A DNA stretch of 64,000 nt from Methanosarcina sp. MTP4. Its GTDB lineage: Archaea; Halobacteriota; Methanosarcinia; Methanosarcinales; Methanosarcinaceae. The DNA lies in assembly GCF_000970045.1 (NCBI RefSeq), contig NZ_CP009505.1:372001-436000 (forward strand), in the 5' to 3' direction. Positions within the stretch are counted from its first letter, which is position 1. Each line of letters opens with the position of its first letter. Positions 10,169 to 19,630 of this stretch are shown piece by piece. The notes under the pieces are model-generated. The model was not told the DNA's origin and did no database searches. It was given only the letters and a program-made list of their open reading frames with translations. The translations under genes were made by a program, and so were the position numbers.

Positions 10169-10720
10169 ATGAGTGAATCTAGCATCAAGATCGAAAACGT
10201 GGTTGCATCCACCAAACTTGCTGAAGAATTCGACTTAACCGTAATCGAATCCGAGTTCGAAGGGGCCGAGTATAACAAGCAGAAATTCCCGGGGCTTGTC
10301 TACAGGGTTTCTGACCCCAAGGCCGCATTCCTTGTCTTCACCTCAGGGAAAGTGGTCTGCACCGGGGCAAAGAACGTGGCTGACGTACACACCGTTATAG
10401 GCAACATGGCAAAGAAGCTCAATGGCATAGGGATCACGACTATAGAGAACCCGCAGATAACGGTGCAGAACATTGTCGCCTCAGCTGACCTGCACACAAT
10501 CCTTAACCTTAACGCCATTGCAATCGGGCTCGGGCTTGAAAACATTGAATATGAACCTGAACAGTTCCCCGGACTTGTATACAGGATCGATGTGCCAAAG
10601 GTGGTAGTCCTGATCTTCAGTTCCGGAAAACTGGTGGTAACCGGCGGCAAATCCCCCGAAGACTGTGAAAAGGGTGTGGAAGTCGTCCGCACACAGCTCG
10701 ACAACATGGGGCTTTTATAA
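10169..10720 (+). CDS. tbp: TATA-box-binding protein (TBP)
   Basis: General transcription factor of 183 residues with the two imperfect direct repeats that form the DNA-binding saddle (about residues 8-95 and 99-183). Paired landmarks include [20 protein letters not shown] and FPGLVYRID, and [10 protein letters not shown] and [11 protein letters not shown] longer reading frame opens upstream at 10097, but it runs through the TATA-like promoter. The ATG at 10169 has GAGG nine bases before it and gives the standard archaeal N-terminus ([15 protein letters not shown]). Confidence 0.96.
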   Translation: MSESSIKIENVVASTKLAEEFDLTVIESEFEGAEYNKQKFPGLVYRVSDPKAAFLVFTSGKVVCTGAKNVADVHTVIGNMAKKLNGIGITTIENPQITVQNIVASADLHTILNLNAIAIGLGLENIEYEPEQFPGLVYRIDVPKVVVLIFSSGKLVVTGGKSPEDCEKGVEVVRTQLDNMGLL

Positions 10721-10848
10721 GAACAATTCCTTACCTTTACAAAAATCCCGCCTCCTTTCCGACGGTTACCATTTGCGGAAAGGAGTTTTTTAATAAAAAC
10801 GGATTCCACATTTATATGTAGAGGTCCGGCAAAGGATATGTGTGAACC

Positions 10849-11757
10849 TTGAACAGCGCAGACGTTTGCATCCTGATTCCCACCCTGAACGAAGCCGCCA
10901 CCATCGGCCAGCTCATTAAGGATTTCAAAGCAGAAGGCTTTTCCAATATTCTGGTAATTGACGGAAATAGCAGGGATAGAACGAAGGAAATTGCAGAGGC
11001 CGAAGGGGCAAAGGTGGTCCTGCAGACCGGGAAAGGCAAGGGGCAGGCAATGATCCAGGCCTTTCGGCTTATAAAAAGCCCGTATGTCCTTTTGATTGAC
11101 GGGGACGGGACCGAACTTGCCAGTGATGCCCATTCCCTGCTTGCCCCGGTTCTTGAAGGCAGGGCTGATCATGTGGTAGGGAACCGGCTTGTAAACTATG
11201 AGTCAGGGGCCTTTACAAAACTAAACCTCGTTGGCAACCACCTGATAAACATGCTTTTTGATCTTGCTTACGGGGCGCAGCTAAAGGACATCCTTTCAGG
11301 CTACAGAGCCTTTACCCTGGAAAGCATCAGGGAACTGGAACTGAACAAGACAGGGTTTGAAATCGAGACCGAAATCTCGGTTGAGTGTGTTCTGAAAAAC
11401 CAGAGGATTCAGGAAATTCCCATAACCTATCTCCCGAGAAGCGAGAAAGGTGCAACCAAACTAAATCCCCTGAAAGACGGGCTCCGGATAGGCTCCACGA
11501 TCTACAGGCTTGCCAAAGTCCATAACCCCATGTTCTATTTCGGAATCCTTGGCTCCTTTTTTATCCTGGCAGGGCTTTTCACGGGGACCTTCGTGGTCTT
11601 TCAGTGGTTCCAGGGAATCACCCGCATCCCCCTTTCAATCCTCACGACCCTGCTTATTATCTTCGGCCTGCAGATGTTTATTTTCGGGATGCTTAGCGAC
11701 CTGATAGTTTCCCTGCACCGGCAGACCCTCCGTTTAATCAAAGAACAAAATAAGTGA
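10849..11757 (+). CDS. Membrane-anchored family 2 glycosyltransferase (dolichyl-phosphate sugar transferase type)
   Basis: A GT-A fold transferase of 302 residues, probably moving a sugar from a nucleotide donor to a polyprenyl phosphate for surface glycans. The N-terminal donor site reads PTLNEAATIG (residues 11-20), and the metal-binding DGDG is at 84-87. The acceptor-side motif SGYRAFT is near 150. Two membrane helices end the protein (about residues 226-250 and 258-282). The TTG at 10849 is the first possible start because a stop codon lies two codons upstream. It lies 128 bases after tbp and probably forms its own unit. Confidence 0.88.
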   Translation: MNSADVCILIPTLNEAATIGQLIKDFKAEGFSNILVIDGNSRDRTKEIAEAEGAKVVLQTGKGKGQAMIQAFRLIKSPYVLLIDGDGTELASDAHSLLAPVLEGRADHVVGNRLVNYESGAFTKLNLVGNHLINMLFDLAYGAQLKDILSGYRAFTLESIRELELNKTGFEIETEISVECVLKNQRIQEIPITYLPRSEKGATKLNPLKDGLRIGSTIYRLAKVHNPMFYFGILGSFFILAGLFTGTFVVFQWFQGITRIPLSILTTLLIIFGLQMFIFGMLSDLIVSLHRQTLRLIKEQNK

Positions 11758-12139
11758 GGATTCAAATTCTCTTCTTTTTTGGGAATTTACCAATTATTAT
11801 AGGTGGTGCTAATATTTTTCTTCCTTTTTTTCTTTTTCTTCCCTTTTTTCATCTGTTTTCACTGCTTTTTCTTCTTTTTTCCCCCACCTCTCTCCTTCCT
11901 CTTTCTCTCTTGAATAAATCAATTTTACTTGATTTGACGCCTTCTTGGTTTTCAATTTCGGAATCATGTGGCTTTAAACTCAAGTTAATTTGTCTTTGAT
12001 TAAAGTTTATCTTTTAACAATTGTTATATATAATTACGCACTTTCTATGTTCAAAGATCCTTACCTACGCTTATACAACTGATATTACAGCTGATATTAC
12101 AGCTGATATTACAGATGAAACTAACTTGAGGTTATAAAT
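11758..12139. other. T-rich spacer and thiC leader with three 12-bp repeats
   Basis: A strongly pyrimidine-rich stretch (11770-11910) follows the glycosyltransferase and could act as a terminator. A TATA-like ttatatataatt lies near 12024. Three copies of ctgatattacag occupy about 12079-12114, just upstream of thiC. No TPP riboswitch core was recognised. Confidence 0.45.
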
Positions 12140-13426
12140 ATGACAATTGTGGAAGATGCCAAAAATGGAATAATCACCGAAGAGATGAAGATCGTTGCAA
12201 AGGAAGAAGGTCTTGACCCTGAATTCATCCGCCGCGGGATCGCAGCCGGAAGAGTCGTAATCCCCACCTCCCCCTACAGGGACGTTAAGCTCTGTGGGCT
12301 TGGAGAAGGCCTGAGGACCAAGATCAACGCTTCTATCGGTGTGTCCTCTGACATCGTTGACGAAGATATGGAAGTTCAGAAGGCAATCGCTGCCGAAAAA
12401 GCAGGCGCTGACACCCTCATGGAGCTCGGTACCGGTGGAGACTTCCTCGGAATCAGGAAAAAAGTCATTGACAGCATTTCCCTTTCAGTCGGTTCAGTGC
12501 CTCTTTACCAGGGTTTCATTGAAGCCGCAAGGAAGTACGGTTCAATCGTGCACATGACTGAAGACGAGCTCTTCAATGCAACCGAAGCCCAGGCAAAGCT
12601 CGGAACCAACTTCATGGCAATCCACACAGGTGTCAACAACATCACTCTTGACAGGCTCAAAGCCCACGGCAGATACGGTGGTCTCTGCTCCCGTGGCGGG
12701 GCTTTCATGAGCGCCTGGATGATGCACAACGAAAAGGAAAACCCTCTTTACGCCAACTTCGACTACCTTGTTGAGATCCTCAAGGAACACGAAGTAGTCC
12801 TCTCAACCGGAAACGGGATGCGCGCAGGAGCAACCCACGACGCAACCGACCGTGCCCAGATCCAGGAACTGATCATCAATACCGAACTTGGCCAGAGAGC
12901 CCACGACGCAGGCGTGCAGGTCATCATCGAAGGTCCGGGTCACATCCCCCTCGACCAGATCGAGACCAACGTCAAGATCATGAAGGAAATGAGCGATCAC
13001 AAGCCCTTCTACATGCTTGGCCCTCTTGCAACTGACATCGCTCCTGGCTACGACCACATCGTAACCGCAATCGGGGCATCCCTTGCAGCCTCCTATGGTT
13101 GTGACTTCCTCTGCTACGTGACCCCTGCAGAGCACCTTGCTCTCCCGAACCTTGAAGACGTGATCACCGGAGTCAAGACCTCCAAGATCGCAGCCCACAT
13201 CGGAGACATGGTCAAGTACCCTGAAAGAGCAAGACAGTGGGACCTTGACATGGGCCGTGCCAGAAGAGACCTCGACTGGGAAAAGATGTACTCCCTTGCA
13301 ATCGACCCCGAACACGCAAGGAATATCAGGAACGACAGGGCACCCGAAGACACCGATGCCTGCACAATGTGCGGCAACTACTGCGCCCTGAAGATCGTCA
13401 ACCAGAACTACAACCTCGCAAAATAA
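12140..13426 (+). CDS. thiC: Phosphomethylpyrimidine synthase ThiC
   Basis: Radical SAM enzyme that rearranges aminoimidazole ribotide into HMP phosphate, the thiamine pyrimidine. At 428 residues it is the short form found in archaea and anaerobes. The C-terminal cluster motif is CTMCGNYC near residue 408, with spacing CX2CX3C rather than the CX2CX4C of the long enterobacterial form. Other landmarks are the TGGDF near 95 and the EGPGHIPLDQ segment near 260. The ATG is preceded by GAGGT. It stands alone, with no other thi gene beside it. Confidence 0.96.
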   Translation: MTIVEDAKNGIITEEMKIVAKEEGLDPEFIRRGIAAGRVVIPTSPYRDVKLCGLGEGLRTKINASIGVSSDIVDEDMEVQKAIAAEKAGADTLMELGTGGDFLGIRKKVIDSISLSVGSVPLYQGFIEAARKYGSIVHMTEDELFNATEAQAKLGTNFMAIHTGVNNITLDRLKAHGRYGGLCSRGGAFMSAWMMHNEKENPLYANFDYLVEILKEHEVVLSTGNGMRAGATHDATDRAQIQELIINTELGQRAHDAGVQVIIEGPGHIPLDQIETNVKIMKEMSDHKPFYMLGPLATDIAPGYDHIVTAIGASLAASYGCDFLCYVTPAEHLALPNLEDVITGVKTSKIAAHIGDMVKYPERARQWDLDMGRARRDLDWEKMYSLAIDPEHARNIRNDRAPEDTDACTMCGNYCALKIVNQNYNLAK

Positions 13427-13620
13427 ACCTTGTTGAGAAGCCCTGCAAAGCACGTCTCGCAATAAGCAGGCAGGGCAGCTCGCAAAAAAGCAGGATGGGG
13501 CTTTTGCCTTCCCCTGCTTTACTTTTGATTTTATCTTGATAGAATCTTTTGTATTTGTGTTTGTATTTGTATTTGTGTTTCGTTAATGTTGTTGTTTCCT
13601 TTGTATTTCTCATAATTTTT

Positions 13621-13648
13621 GCCGGTCATGGTTACGACCGGCTTTTTT
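13621..13648 (+). terminator. Hairpin plus T-run between thiC and a lipoprotein gene
   Basis: GCCGGTC at 13621-13627 pairs with GACCGGC at 13636-13642 and is followed by six T. The orientation suits thiC, but the hairpin starts nearly 200 bases after its stop. Confidence 0.5.
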
Positions 13649-13659
13649 CTGGTTCACTT

Positions 13660-14757
13660 TCAGGCATTTTCCCGTACGGACTCTGCAATTTTCAGCAGCT
13701 CGGCTTTTTCAAGGGAGGCGCTAAGGCCCAGACCAATATCCCCTATCTCCCAGCTCAGGATTTTCATGTCCCCCAGGGTAAGGTACTTTCCTTCCGCCCC
13801 ATTGATAGAAACATCTTCGGCAGTATTCATGATTGGAGCTTCCGGGGCCTCAGTTTCGTATACGGTCTCCGAAAGGGAAATGATATCTCCCTCTTCGTTT
13901 TCGTATGTCAGGGAGACGGTCTCGCAGGCATGCCCTTCAAAAGCTATCCAGCTGTTGTTGGAGACTGTTGAATGGTTGAAGGCATATCCTTCGGGCAGGT
14001 ATTCCGGAACCAGGATTTCAAATCCTGCGGATTCTCTGGCTTCTTCGAGGGTCATTTCTTCGGGAAGTTCAAAAGAGTCCAGGTCTACGGTCTTTACGGT
14101 TGCCCCTTCCGGCACCTCGAATACAAACTCGGAGTCCGGGATCCCCTGGTTGACTTTTAGGTCACGGATCTCGAGTTCTATCATCAGGCTCCCGTCACTG
14201 TCATACATCTCATACCGAAGGGGCATCCAGGTTTCTTTGTCCACCCAGAGTTTCATCCCGTCTACAAGCTGGATTCCTTCTCCATCCCCTTTCGGGCTGG
14301 TCTCCAGCAGGTATGCGGACCTTCCGTCGATTTCCTCCATCCCAAGCAAAGAGACATCCGTTTCGTTCAGGAACTCGCCAATAATTCCGGCGTAATCCAT
14401 CTCCCCTAAAACCGGAGTATCCGGCATTTCCATTTTCATGACCGTATTTGTCTTCGGGTCATAGGTCCACATGACCTCCCCGTCCGAAACTACCATGGTT
14501 CCTGCTTCTTCTTCAGGTTTGATTGCAATGGTTTTTACCTTGTTTGGCTTCTTCTGCAGGGTCAAGATCTCGTTTTCCAGGGTCTGTTCCCCGAAGTGTG
14601 AAGTTATGTGCATCGTATACGAATAGTCCTGAATACTGGATTCTTTTTCCTGCATCTGTTCTGCGATCTCTTCCGCGCTGAGTTCCTCGGTACAGCCCGA
14701 TACAAAAAGGGCCGATACCAGCAGGAGCAGCACTGCAAGGGTTTTTCTTGCTGTCAT
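13660..14757 (-). CDS. Lipoprotein, LolA-like fold plus DUF4367-like C-terminal domain (paralogue 1)
   Basis: Exported lipoprotein of 365 residues. The signal peptide ends in the lipobox VSGC. The middle resembles the outer-membrane-lipoprotein-sorting (LolA-like) family: AEQMQEKESSIQDYSYTM, MWTYDPKTN, the LWVDKETWMPLRYEMYD strand pair and IPDSEFVFEVPEGA. The C-terminal third (AGFEILVPEYLPEGYAFN to the end) resembles DUF4367. I chose the ATG at 14757 because GGAGGA lies nine bases upstream. It is the last of three tandem minus-strand paralogues. Function is unknown; a role in surface lipid or envelope handling is an inference. Confidence 0.85.
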   Translation of the reverse strand: MTARKTLAVLLLLVSALFVSGCTEELSAEEIAEQMQEKESSIQDYSYTMHITSHFGEQTLENEILTLQKKPNKVKTIAIKPEEEAGTMVVSDGEVMWTYDPKTNTVMKMEMPDTPVLGEMDYAGIIGEFLNETDVSLLGMEEIDGRSAYLLETSPKGDGEGIQLVDGMKLWVDKETWMPLRYEMYDSDGSLMIELEIRDLKVNQGIPDSEFVFEVPEGATVKTVDLDSFELPEEMTLEEARESAGFEILVPEYLPEGYAFNHSTVSNNSWIAFEGHACETVSLTYENEEGDIISLSETVYETEAPEAPIMNTAEDVSINGAEGKYLTLGDMKILSWEIGDIGLGLSASLEKAELLKIAESVRENA

Positions 14758-14893
14758 TCTTTTTATTCCTCCGTTTGTGTGTTCCATCTTCCAATAAAAG
14801 TTATATTTTTTCATCACGGTGCCATGTCTGGACTAATGGTTATACTTCTCCGTTCATTTTTTTCGTTCATTTCTTCCGTTCATTTTTTTCCGT

Positions 14894-16114
14894 TTATTCT
14901 TTCGCTGAGGTGGATTCCGCAATTTTCAGCATTTCAGCTTTATCAAGAGCGGCCATTATGCTAATTTCAAGTTCCCCGTTTGTCCACTCAAGTTCTTTCA
15001 TATTCCCCCCAAATACCGGATAGAGCACTCCTTCCCTGCCGTTTACCGTGATGTTTTCTCCTTCTTCTTCAAAAAGCCGGTATGTGTATTTGCCTTCTTC
15101 ATACAGGGTTTCGGTGATTCTTATCCGGTCGTTCTCTCCGATATATTCGAGAGTAACCCTCCTGTAGCAGGGCATTGCCGCAAATGTGCTAAGGTCGCTG
15201 TTAATTACCGTGAAATATGCCCTGTCCCTGCTGTTAAAAACCGTTGAGTGATTGAATGCGTAGCCTTCGGGCAGGTACGCCGGGGCAAGGATTTCAAACC
15301 CTGCCCGCTGCTCGGCTTCTTCAAGTGCCAGTTTCTCCAGGTCGATTTTATAGTCTTCAGGACTCAGGGATTTTACCTCTGCGCCCTCAGGAACCTCGAA
15401 TTCAAACTCGGAATCCGGGATGCCTGAATTTATTTTCAGGTCAAGAATATCAATTTCAACCGCCCCCCTGTCCCTGTTATCGTACAGCTCGTATCGGGTG
15501 GGCAGCCAGGTCTCTTTGTCAATCCAGATTTTTGTTCGCAGGAGGTATAATTCATGCTCTTCTTTAGGGGTAAACTCAAGCAGATACGCGTCTTCCCCTT
15601 CGATTTTCTCTGTCCCCCACAGGAATACCTTGCTATTGTTCCCGTTCAGGTTTTCCCCAAAGAAGAGGGGGCAGGCCTCAGTGTCTATCCTATCCGGTTC
15701 TTCAGAAAGCTCTGTCTTCAGGACGATATTTGATTCGGAGTTATATATCCACTGGAACTTCCCGTCCGAAGCTATTACTGACTCTGTGCCTTTCTCCGGT
15801 ATCCGAATCGTATTTTTCATAAGGTCCGGTTTTTTCCACAGGACCTCATATGTTTCCTCTTTTTGTTCAAGGAATGAATATTTCATATGTGCTGTATAGG
15901 AACAGTCTTCTATACTCGCCTGTTTTTCCCGCATCTTTGTTACAATTTCTTCTGCGCTTTGTTTCTCTTCATAATCAGGGATAAATTTCCGTTTATCCGG
16001 CATCTCCACTTCCTTTTCTTCTGCGTTGTTTTTTTCCTCACAACCCGATACGAGGAGAGCCAGTGTCAGCAGGGGCAGTAATGTAAGTGTTGTAAGTGCT
16101 TTCCTCTTTGTCAT
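14894..16114 (-). CDS. Lipoprotein, LolA-like fold plus DUF4367-like C-terminal domain (paralogue 2)
   Basis: Full-length paralogue of the next gene downstream, about 406 residues from the ATG at 16114. The signal peptide has lipobox VSGC. It shares the family landmarks MREKQASIEDCSYTAHM, IWIDKETWLPTRYELYD, IPDSEFEFEVPEGAE and the C-terminal AGFEILAPAYLPEGYAFNHSTV block. It carries an extra charged stretch after the lipobox. The frame extends upstream to 16195, but that part would overlap the neighbouring gene and lacks a signal sequence, so it is not used. Confidence 0.83.
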   Translation of the reverse strand: MTKRKALTTLTLLPLLTLALLVSGCEEKNNAEEKEVEMPDKRKFIPDYEEKQSAEEIVTKMREKQASIEDCSYTAHMKYSFLEQKEETYEVLWKKPDLMKNTIRIPEKGTESVIASDGKFQWIYNSESNIVLKTELSEEPDRIDTEACPLFFGENLNGNNSKVFLWGTEKIEGEDAYLLEFTPKEEHELYLLRTKIWIDKETWLPTRYELYDNRDRGAVEIDILDLKINSGIPDSEFEFEVPEGAEVKSLSPEDYKIDLEKLALEEAEQRAGFEILAPAYLPEGYAFNHSTVFNSRDRAYFTVINSDLSTFAAMPCYRRVTLEYIGENDRIRITETLYEEGKYTYRLFEEEGENITVNGREGVLYPVFGGNMKELEWTNGELEISIMAALDKAEMLKIAESTSAKE

Positions 16115-16185
16115 TTTCTTCACCACTCTGTTTCCCGGACCTTCTGAATTCTTCTCTCCTGAAAGTTGAATCCTGCCGATTCCCT

Positions 16186-17052
16186 TCAGGGCCAAAGGCC
16201 TATGATGAGGCTTGAGGCAATCTGCCTGTCTCCGTCAGGGGGTGTCAGGTTTTCAGGGGGATAGCGTTTCCCGAACTCCCTGGTTTCTACCGTTACCCCT
16301 TCCGGGACCTCAAATTCAAATTCTGAATCCGGGATGTCCGTGTTGATTTTCAGGTCTCGTATTTCGTATTTTACTGTCAGGTTTCCGCTGCTGTCATAAG
16401 TCTCATACCGGAGAAGCATTCCTGTCTCTTTGTCTATCCAGAACTTTTCTCTATATCCCGGAAGGGCTCCTTCTTCTTCTTCTTCTTCTTCTCCTTCTCC
16501 TTCTTCATTTTCGTCTCTTTCTTCTTCGGGGTTCTTCCCCAGCAGATATGCAGGCCTGCCGTCTATTTCTTCTGTCCCGAGAAGGGTTGTCCTGTTTTCA
16601 TTCAAGAGCCCTCCAATGAGCCCGATTTCGCTGTTTTCTCCGGAATCTTTCTCTGCAGGTTCTTTTTCTTCAGGTTCGGAAGTTTCAGGCAGTTTTACTT
16701 CTATAGCGGTATTTTTCCAGGGGTAGTAGGTCCACATGTACTCCCCGTTTGAGACCTCTACTTTCTCTGGTTCTTTCCCCGGCTTTTTTGTAAGAATCCT
16801 GTACATGTCCGGTTTCCTGGCCAGAACCTCAAATTCATTTTCCAGGGTTTCCCCCTCAAAATCCAAATTCAGGTTAAGGGTATAAGAATAATCATTGATA
16901 TTGTCCTCTTTCTGCTGCATCTGGGCTGCTATCTCTTCTAAAGTAAGTTCCTTTTCTGCGGCGAGTCCCTTATCTTCGCAGCCCGATGCAAAAAGGGCCG
17001 GGACCAGCAGGAGCAGTAATATAAGTGTTGTAAGTCTCTTTCTTGTAGTCAT
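16186..17052 (-). CDS. Lipoprotein, LolA-like, lacking the C-terminal DUF4367-like domain (paralogue 3)
   Basis: First of the three paralogues in transcription order. Signal peptide with lipobox ASGC, then the LolA-like core (AAQMQQKEDNINDYSYTL, MWTYYPWKN, FWIDKETGMLLRYETYD, IPDSEFEFEVPEGVT). It stops about 35 residues later, where the other two continue into a further domain, so it looks C-terminally truncated. A run of glutamates near residue 200 is encoded by a GAA/GAG microsatellite (about 16460-16510). The ATG at 17052 fits the family pattern MTxRKxLTTL; an ATG at 17061 is possible. Confidence 0.8.
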   Translation of the reverse strand: MTTRKRLTTLILLLLLVPALFASGCEDKGLAAEKELTLEEIAAQMQQKEDNINDYSYTLNLNLDFEGETLENEFEVLARKPDMYRILTKKPGKEPEKVEVSNGEYMWTYYPWKNTAIEVKLPETSEPEEKEPAEKDSGENSEIGLIGGLLNENRTTLLGTEEIDGRPAYLLGKNPEEERDENEEGEGEEEEEEEGALPGYREKFWIDKETGMLLRYETYDSSGNLTVKYEIRDLKINTDIPDSEFEFEVPEGVTVETREFGKRYPPENLTPPDGDRQIASSLIIGLWP

Positions 17053-17373
17053 CTCTTTCATCCATTAATCTTCATTTTCGATTCTCTTTCAAGTTCTAAC
17101 TTTCCATCATTTTAATTTTATTTAATATATCTCTTCTGGCCCAATCTTCCAACTGTTTTGATGTTCCTGATAATTCCTTCTTACCGATTGGGAATTTTTC
17201 GCTTCAGAACTTCAACTCCTCTTTTGAAATCCTGTTTTATTCAAAATAGGAAGTTTTTTACCCCGTTCCGGAAATTACTTCCTATCTTTCTAACTATTTC
17301 TTTAAAAGTTTTGACTAACTCTGGCAGGAAATGGTAATTAATAGATTTTCATGCAAATCGAGGCGGTATTTTT
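17053..17373. other. Divergent promoter region
   Basis: About 320 AT-rich bases between a minus-strand lipoprotein gene and the plus-strand peptidase. It should hold both promoters (for example the AT-rich tatttaatatat block near 17115-17135). No gene was seen. Confidence 0.35.
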
Positions 17374-19401
17374 ATGAAAAAGAAAATAGTTGCGGGATTC
17401 ACAATTCTCGGAATGCTCTTATTGTTTGCTTTTTTCTCGGGGTGCAGTGCCCCTGGGGACAGCGAGGAAGCTTCTAAAAGCGTAGGTGAGGGATACAAAT
17501 TTGAAGAAATCGATCCCGATGAGATTACGACGGAATGGGACGAATCCTATCTCTTCAGCAGCAGGGAAGATGCGCAGGAAGAGCTTGAGGAATTGAGACA
17601 AAGATCGGTGGAGATAAGCGAAACCTTCCGCCCGGAATTCGAGGAGCTTTCGGGGCTTGCTTTGCTGGACTACATTGAAACCAATAAGGAGTTTTCAAGG
17701 TCCTTTGAAATCCTGTATATTTACGGGTATACCGGGCTCAGCAAAAACGTAAATGATCCGTTCTTTGCTTCTCTCCTTGCAGACGCCCAGGACCTCGCTA
17801 CGGAACATGGAAAAGCCACCTCCTTTGCCACTATAAAGCTGACCTCGCTTTCAACTGAGGAATGGGAGCAGCTCTTTTCCGAGGAGTCGGGGCTTGAAGA
17901 GTACCGCCCCTATCTCGATGGCTATATCAGGTTTGCAGAACACAGACCCAGGGACGAGGCGCAGGCTGCATACCTTGCGGATATCGGAAACCAGCGCATG
18001 AAACTCCAGACCGAGGCATTTTCGAAGATTACGAACAATGTCACCAGGTCAGGGAACATAACCCTCGAGAACGGGGAAGAATATGCAGTCAACTCCCAGT
18101 CCTCCTATACTCTGCTTTCAACGGACCCTAACCGGGGCAACAGGAAAACATGTTATGACCAGAGGTTTTACCACCTGATTGACGAATCGGATTCAATGGC
18201 GGCTCTCTATTCCGAAAAAATCCGGCTTGATGACCTTTCTGCCCGGGAACTTAACTACTCCGACTCCTATGAATCCTGCCTCTATGCCCTCTATCTTACC
18301 AGCTCCCAGGTTGATGAGATGAATGCGGTCTTCAAGGATCGAAAAGACGTATTTGAAGGCTATAACGATTTCAGGAAAACAAAGCTCGGGCTTGAAACCC
18401 TGAAACCTTACGACCTCCACCTGCAGTTGACAGGGCAGCCCGGAAAAGATTATGCTTATGAGGATGCGCTCAATAGCATCCAGAAGTCCTATGCAGGAAT
18501 GGCCCCCTGTTTCAATGAAATCTTTTTAATGATGGTGACAGGGAATTTCATAGACGTTTACCCTGATCCTGAAAATGGGAAACAGCCCGGAGGTTACTGT
18601 TACGAGCTCCGTGCCCTGCAGTCCCCTGCCCTGATCTTCATGAACTATAACGGCCTGATCTCGGACCAGAAGGCTCTCACCCATGAACTGGGGCACGGGA
18701 TCCATTTCTATCTGATGGGCCAGTCCGTTGATTACCTTTACTGCAATGCTCCGGTCTACGAAATGGAGGTCCCTTCCACTTTCAATGAAGAACTCTTTGT
18801 CGATTACGTGGTCGAAAACTCCGATCGGGATACCGCTGTTGCGGTGCTCTCCCAGCATGTAGGGGAATACCAGAACTACTTTGGCTTCCAGCCCATGATC
18901 ACGGAATTCGAATATAAGGCACACAGCTTATGCGCTGAAAACGGTAATGCCAGCGGAGCGGAACTCAATGCCCTCTGGACCGAAATCTTTAAAGAGTACA
19001 GGAGCGATTCCATCGAATACTATGCCGAAGATTCTGCAGGGTGGACCTACATCAACCACATCTACCTGACAAATAACTACTATACCTTCAATTACGCAGT
19101 TTCGAAGGCAATAACTCTCTCCCTCTTCAAGCAGTACAAGGAAGATCCGGAATCTTTCAATGAAAACTACATAGACTACCTTTCGGCAGGCAGTACAATG
19201 ACTCCCGAAGAAAAACTGGTAAAATACTTCGGGATCGAAATCAACAGGCAGCTCTTTGAAGATGCCATGGACGTCGTGGAGTTGAGGATTCAGCAGCTTG
19301 AGGAACTCGATCGAGAAGCCAATAGCCCTGAAACGAAGTCTGCCGTGGAAAGCCTGAATGTCTATTCGGGTTCGTTCTGGGAGGTTCCGGTGGGAGAATG
19401 A
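17374..19401 (+). CDS. Lipoprotein M3-family zinc oligopeptidase (oligoendopeptidase F type)
   Basis: A 675-residue surface-anchored metallopeptidase. The signal peptide (MKKKIVAGFTILGMLLLFAF) ends in lipobox FSGC. The helical M3 body follows, with the zinc motif HELGH near residue 438 and the third ligand region PSTFNEE about 25 residues later. The C-terminus keeps the family's NNYYTFNYAVSKAI block. Most M3 enzymes are cytoplasmic; the lipobox puts this one on the outer face of the membrane, where it could digest imported peptides. The start is an ATG behind GAGGCGG. Confidence 0.9.
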   Translation: MKKKIVAGFTILGMLLLFAFFSGCSAPGDSEEASKSVGEGYKFEEIDPDEITTEWDESYLFSSREDAQEELEELRQRSVEISETFRPEFEELSGLALLDYIETNKEFSRSFEILYIYGYTGLSKNVNDPFFASLLADAQDLATEHGKATSFATIKLTSLSTEEWEQLFSEESGLEEYRPYLDGYIRFAEHRPRDEAQAAYLADIGNQRMKLQTEAFSKITNNVTRSGNITLENGEEYAVNSQSSYTLLSTDPNRGNRKTCYDQRFYHLIDESDSMAALYSEKIRLDDLSARELNYSDSYESCLYALYLTSSQVDEMNAVFKDRKDVFEGYNDFRKTKLGLETLKPYDLHLQLTGQPGKDYAYEDALNSIQKSYAGMAPCFNEIFLMMVTGNFIDVYPDPENGKQPGGYCYELRALQSPALIFMNYNGLISDQKALTHELGHGIHFYLMGQSVDYLYCNAPVYEMEVPSTFNEELFVDYVVENSDRDTAVAVLSQHVGEYQNYFGFQPMITEFEYKAHSLCAENGNASGAELNALWTEIFKEYRSDSIEYYAEDSAGWTYINHIYLTNNYYTFNYAVSKAITLSLFKQYKEDPESFNENYIDYLSAGSTMTPEEKLVKYFGIEINRQLFEDAMDVVELRIQQLEELDREANSPETKSAVESLNVYSGSFWEVPVGE

Positions 19402-19433
19402 TTGATTGATTGATTGATTGACTGATTGATTGA
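19399..19433. repeat. TGAT tandem repeat at the stop of the peptidase gene
   Basis: About eight copies of a 4-bp unit (ttgattgattgattg), beginning within the stop codon. A simple-sequence repeat with no other apparent role. Confidence 0.8.
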
Positions 19434-19601
19434 ATGTTGAACTGTTAGAATTTGATCGATTGGAAGGCTCAATGAATTGAAAACTTTGGGGCTTTCGAGG
19501 GCATTTAAGTGCCCTCTTCATCCCTCTAACTTTTTTTCCTATCGCTTATTTTTGCCCCATGAAAGGTTTTTTTTCGGCTTTTAGCACTACCCCGCACTCT
19601 C

Positions 19602-19630
19602 ACCGGTCGTGCCTGAACGACCGGTTTTTT
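19602..19630 (+). terminator. Perfect 9-bp hairpin with T-run
   Basis: ACCGGTCGT at 19602-19610 pairs perfectly with ACGACCGGT at 19617-19625, followed by six T. It lies downstream of the M3 peptidase gene and has the form of an intrinsic terminator. Confidence 0.65.

Noticed and set aside
11754-11999. 81-codon frame after the glycosyltransferase
   Set aside because: It is a translation of a pyrimidine-rich tract (runs of Phe/Leu/Ser) and overlaps the preceding stop; not a real gene.
11758-12139. TPP riboswitch in front of thiC
   Set aside because: The conserved TPP-aptamer core elements could not be found; only AT-rich sequence and three short repeats are present.
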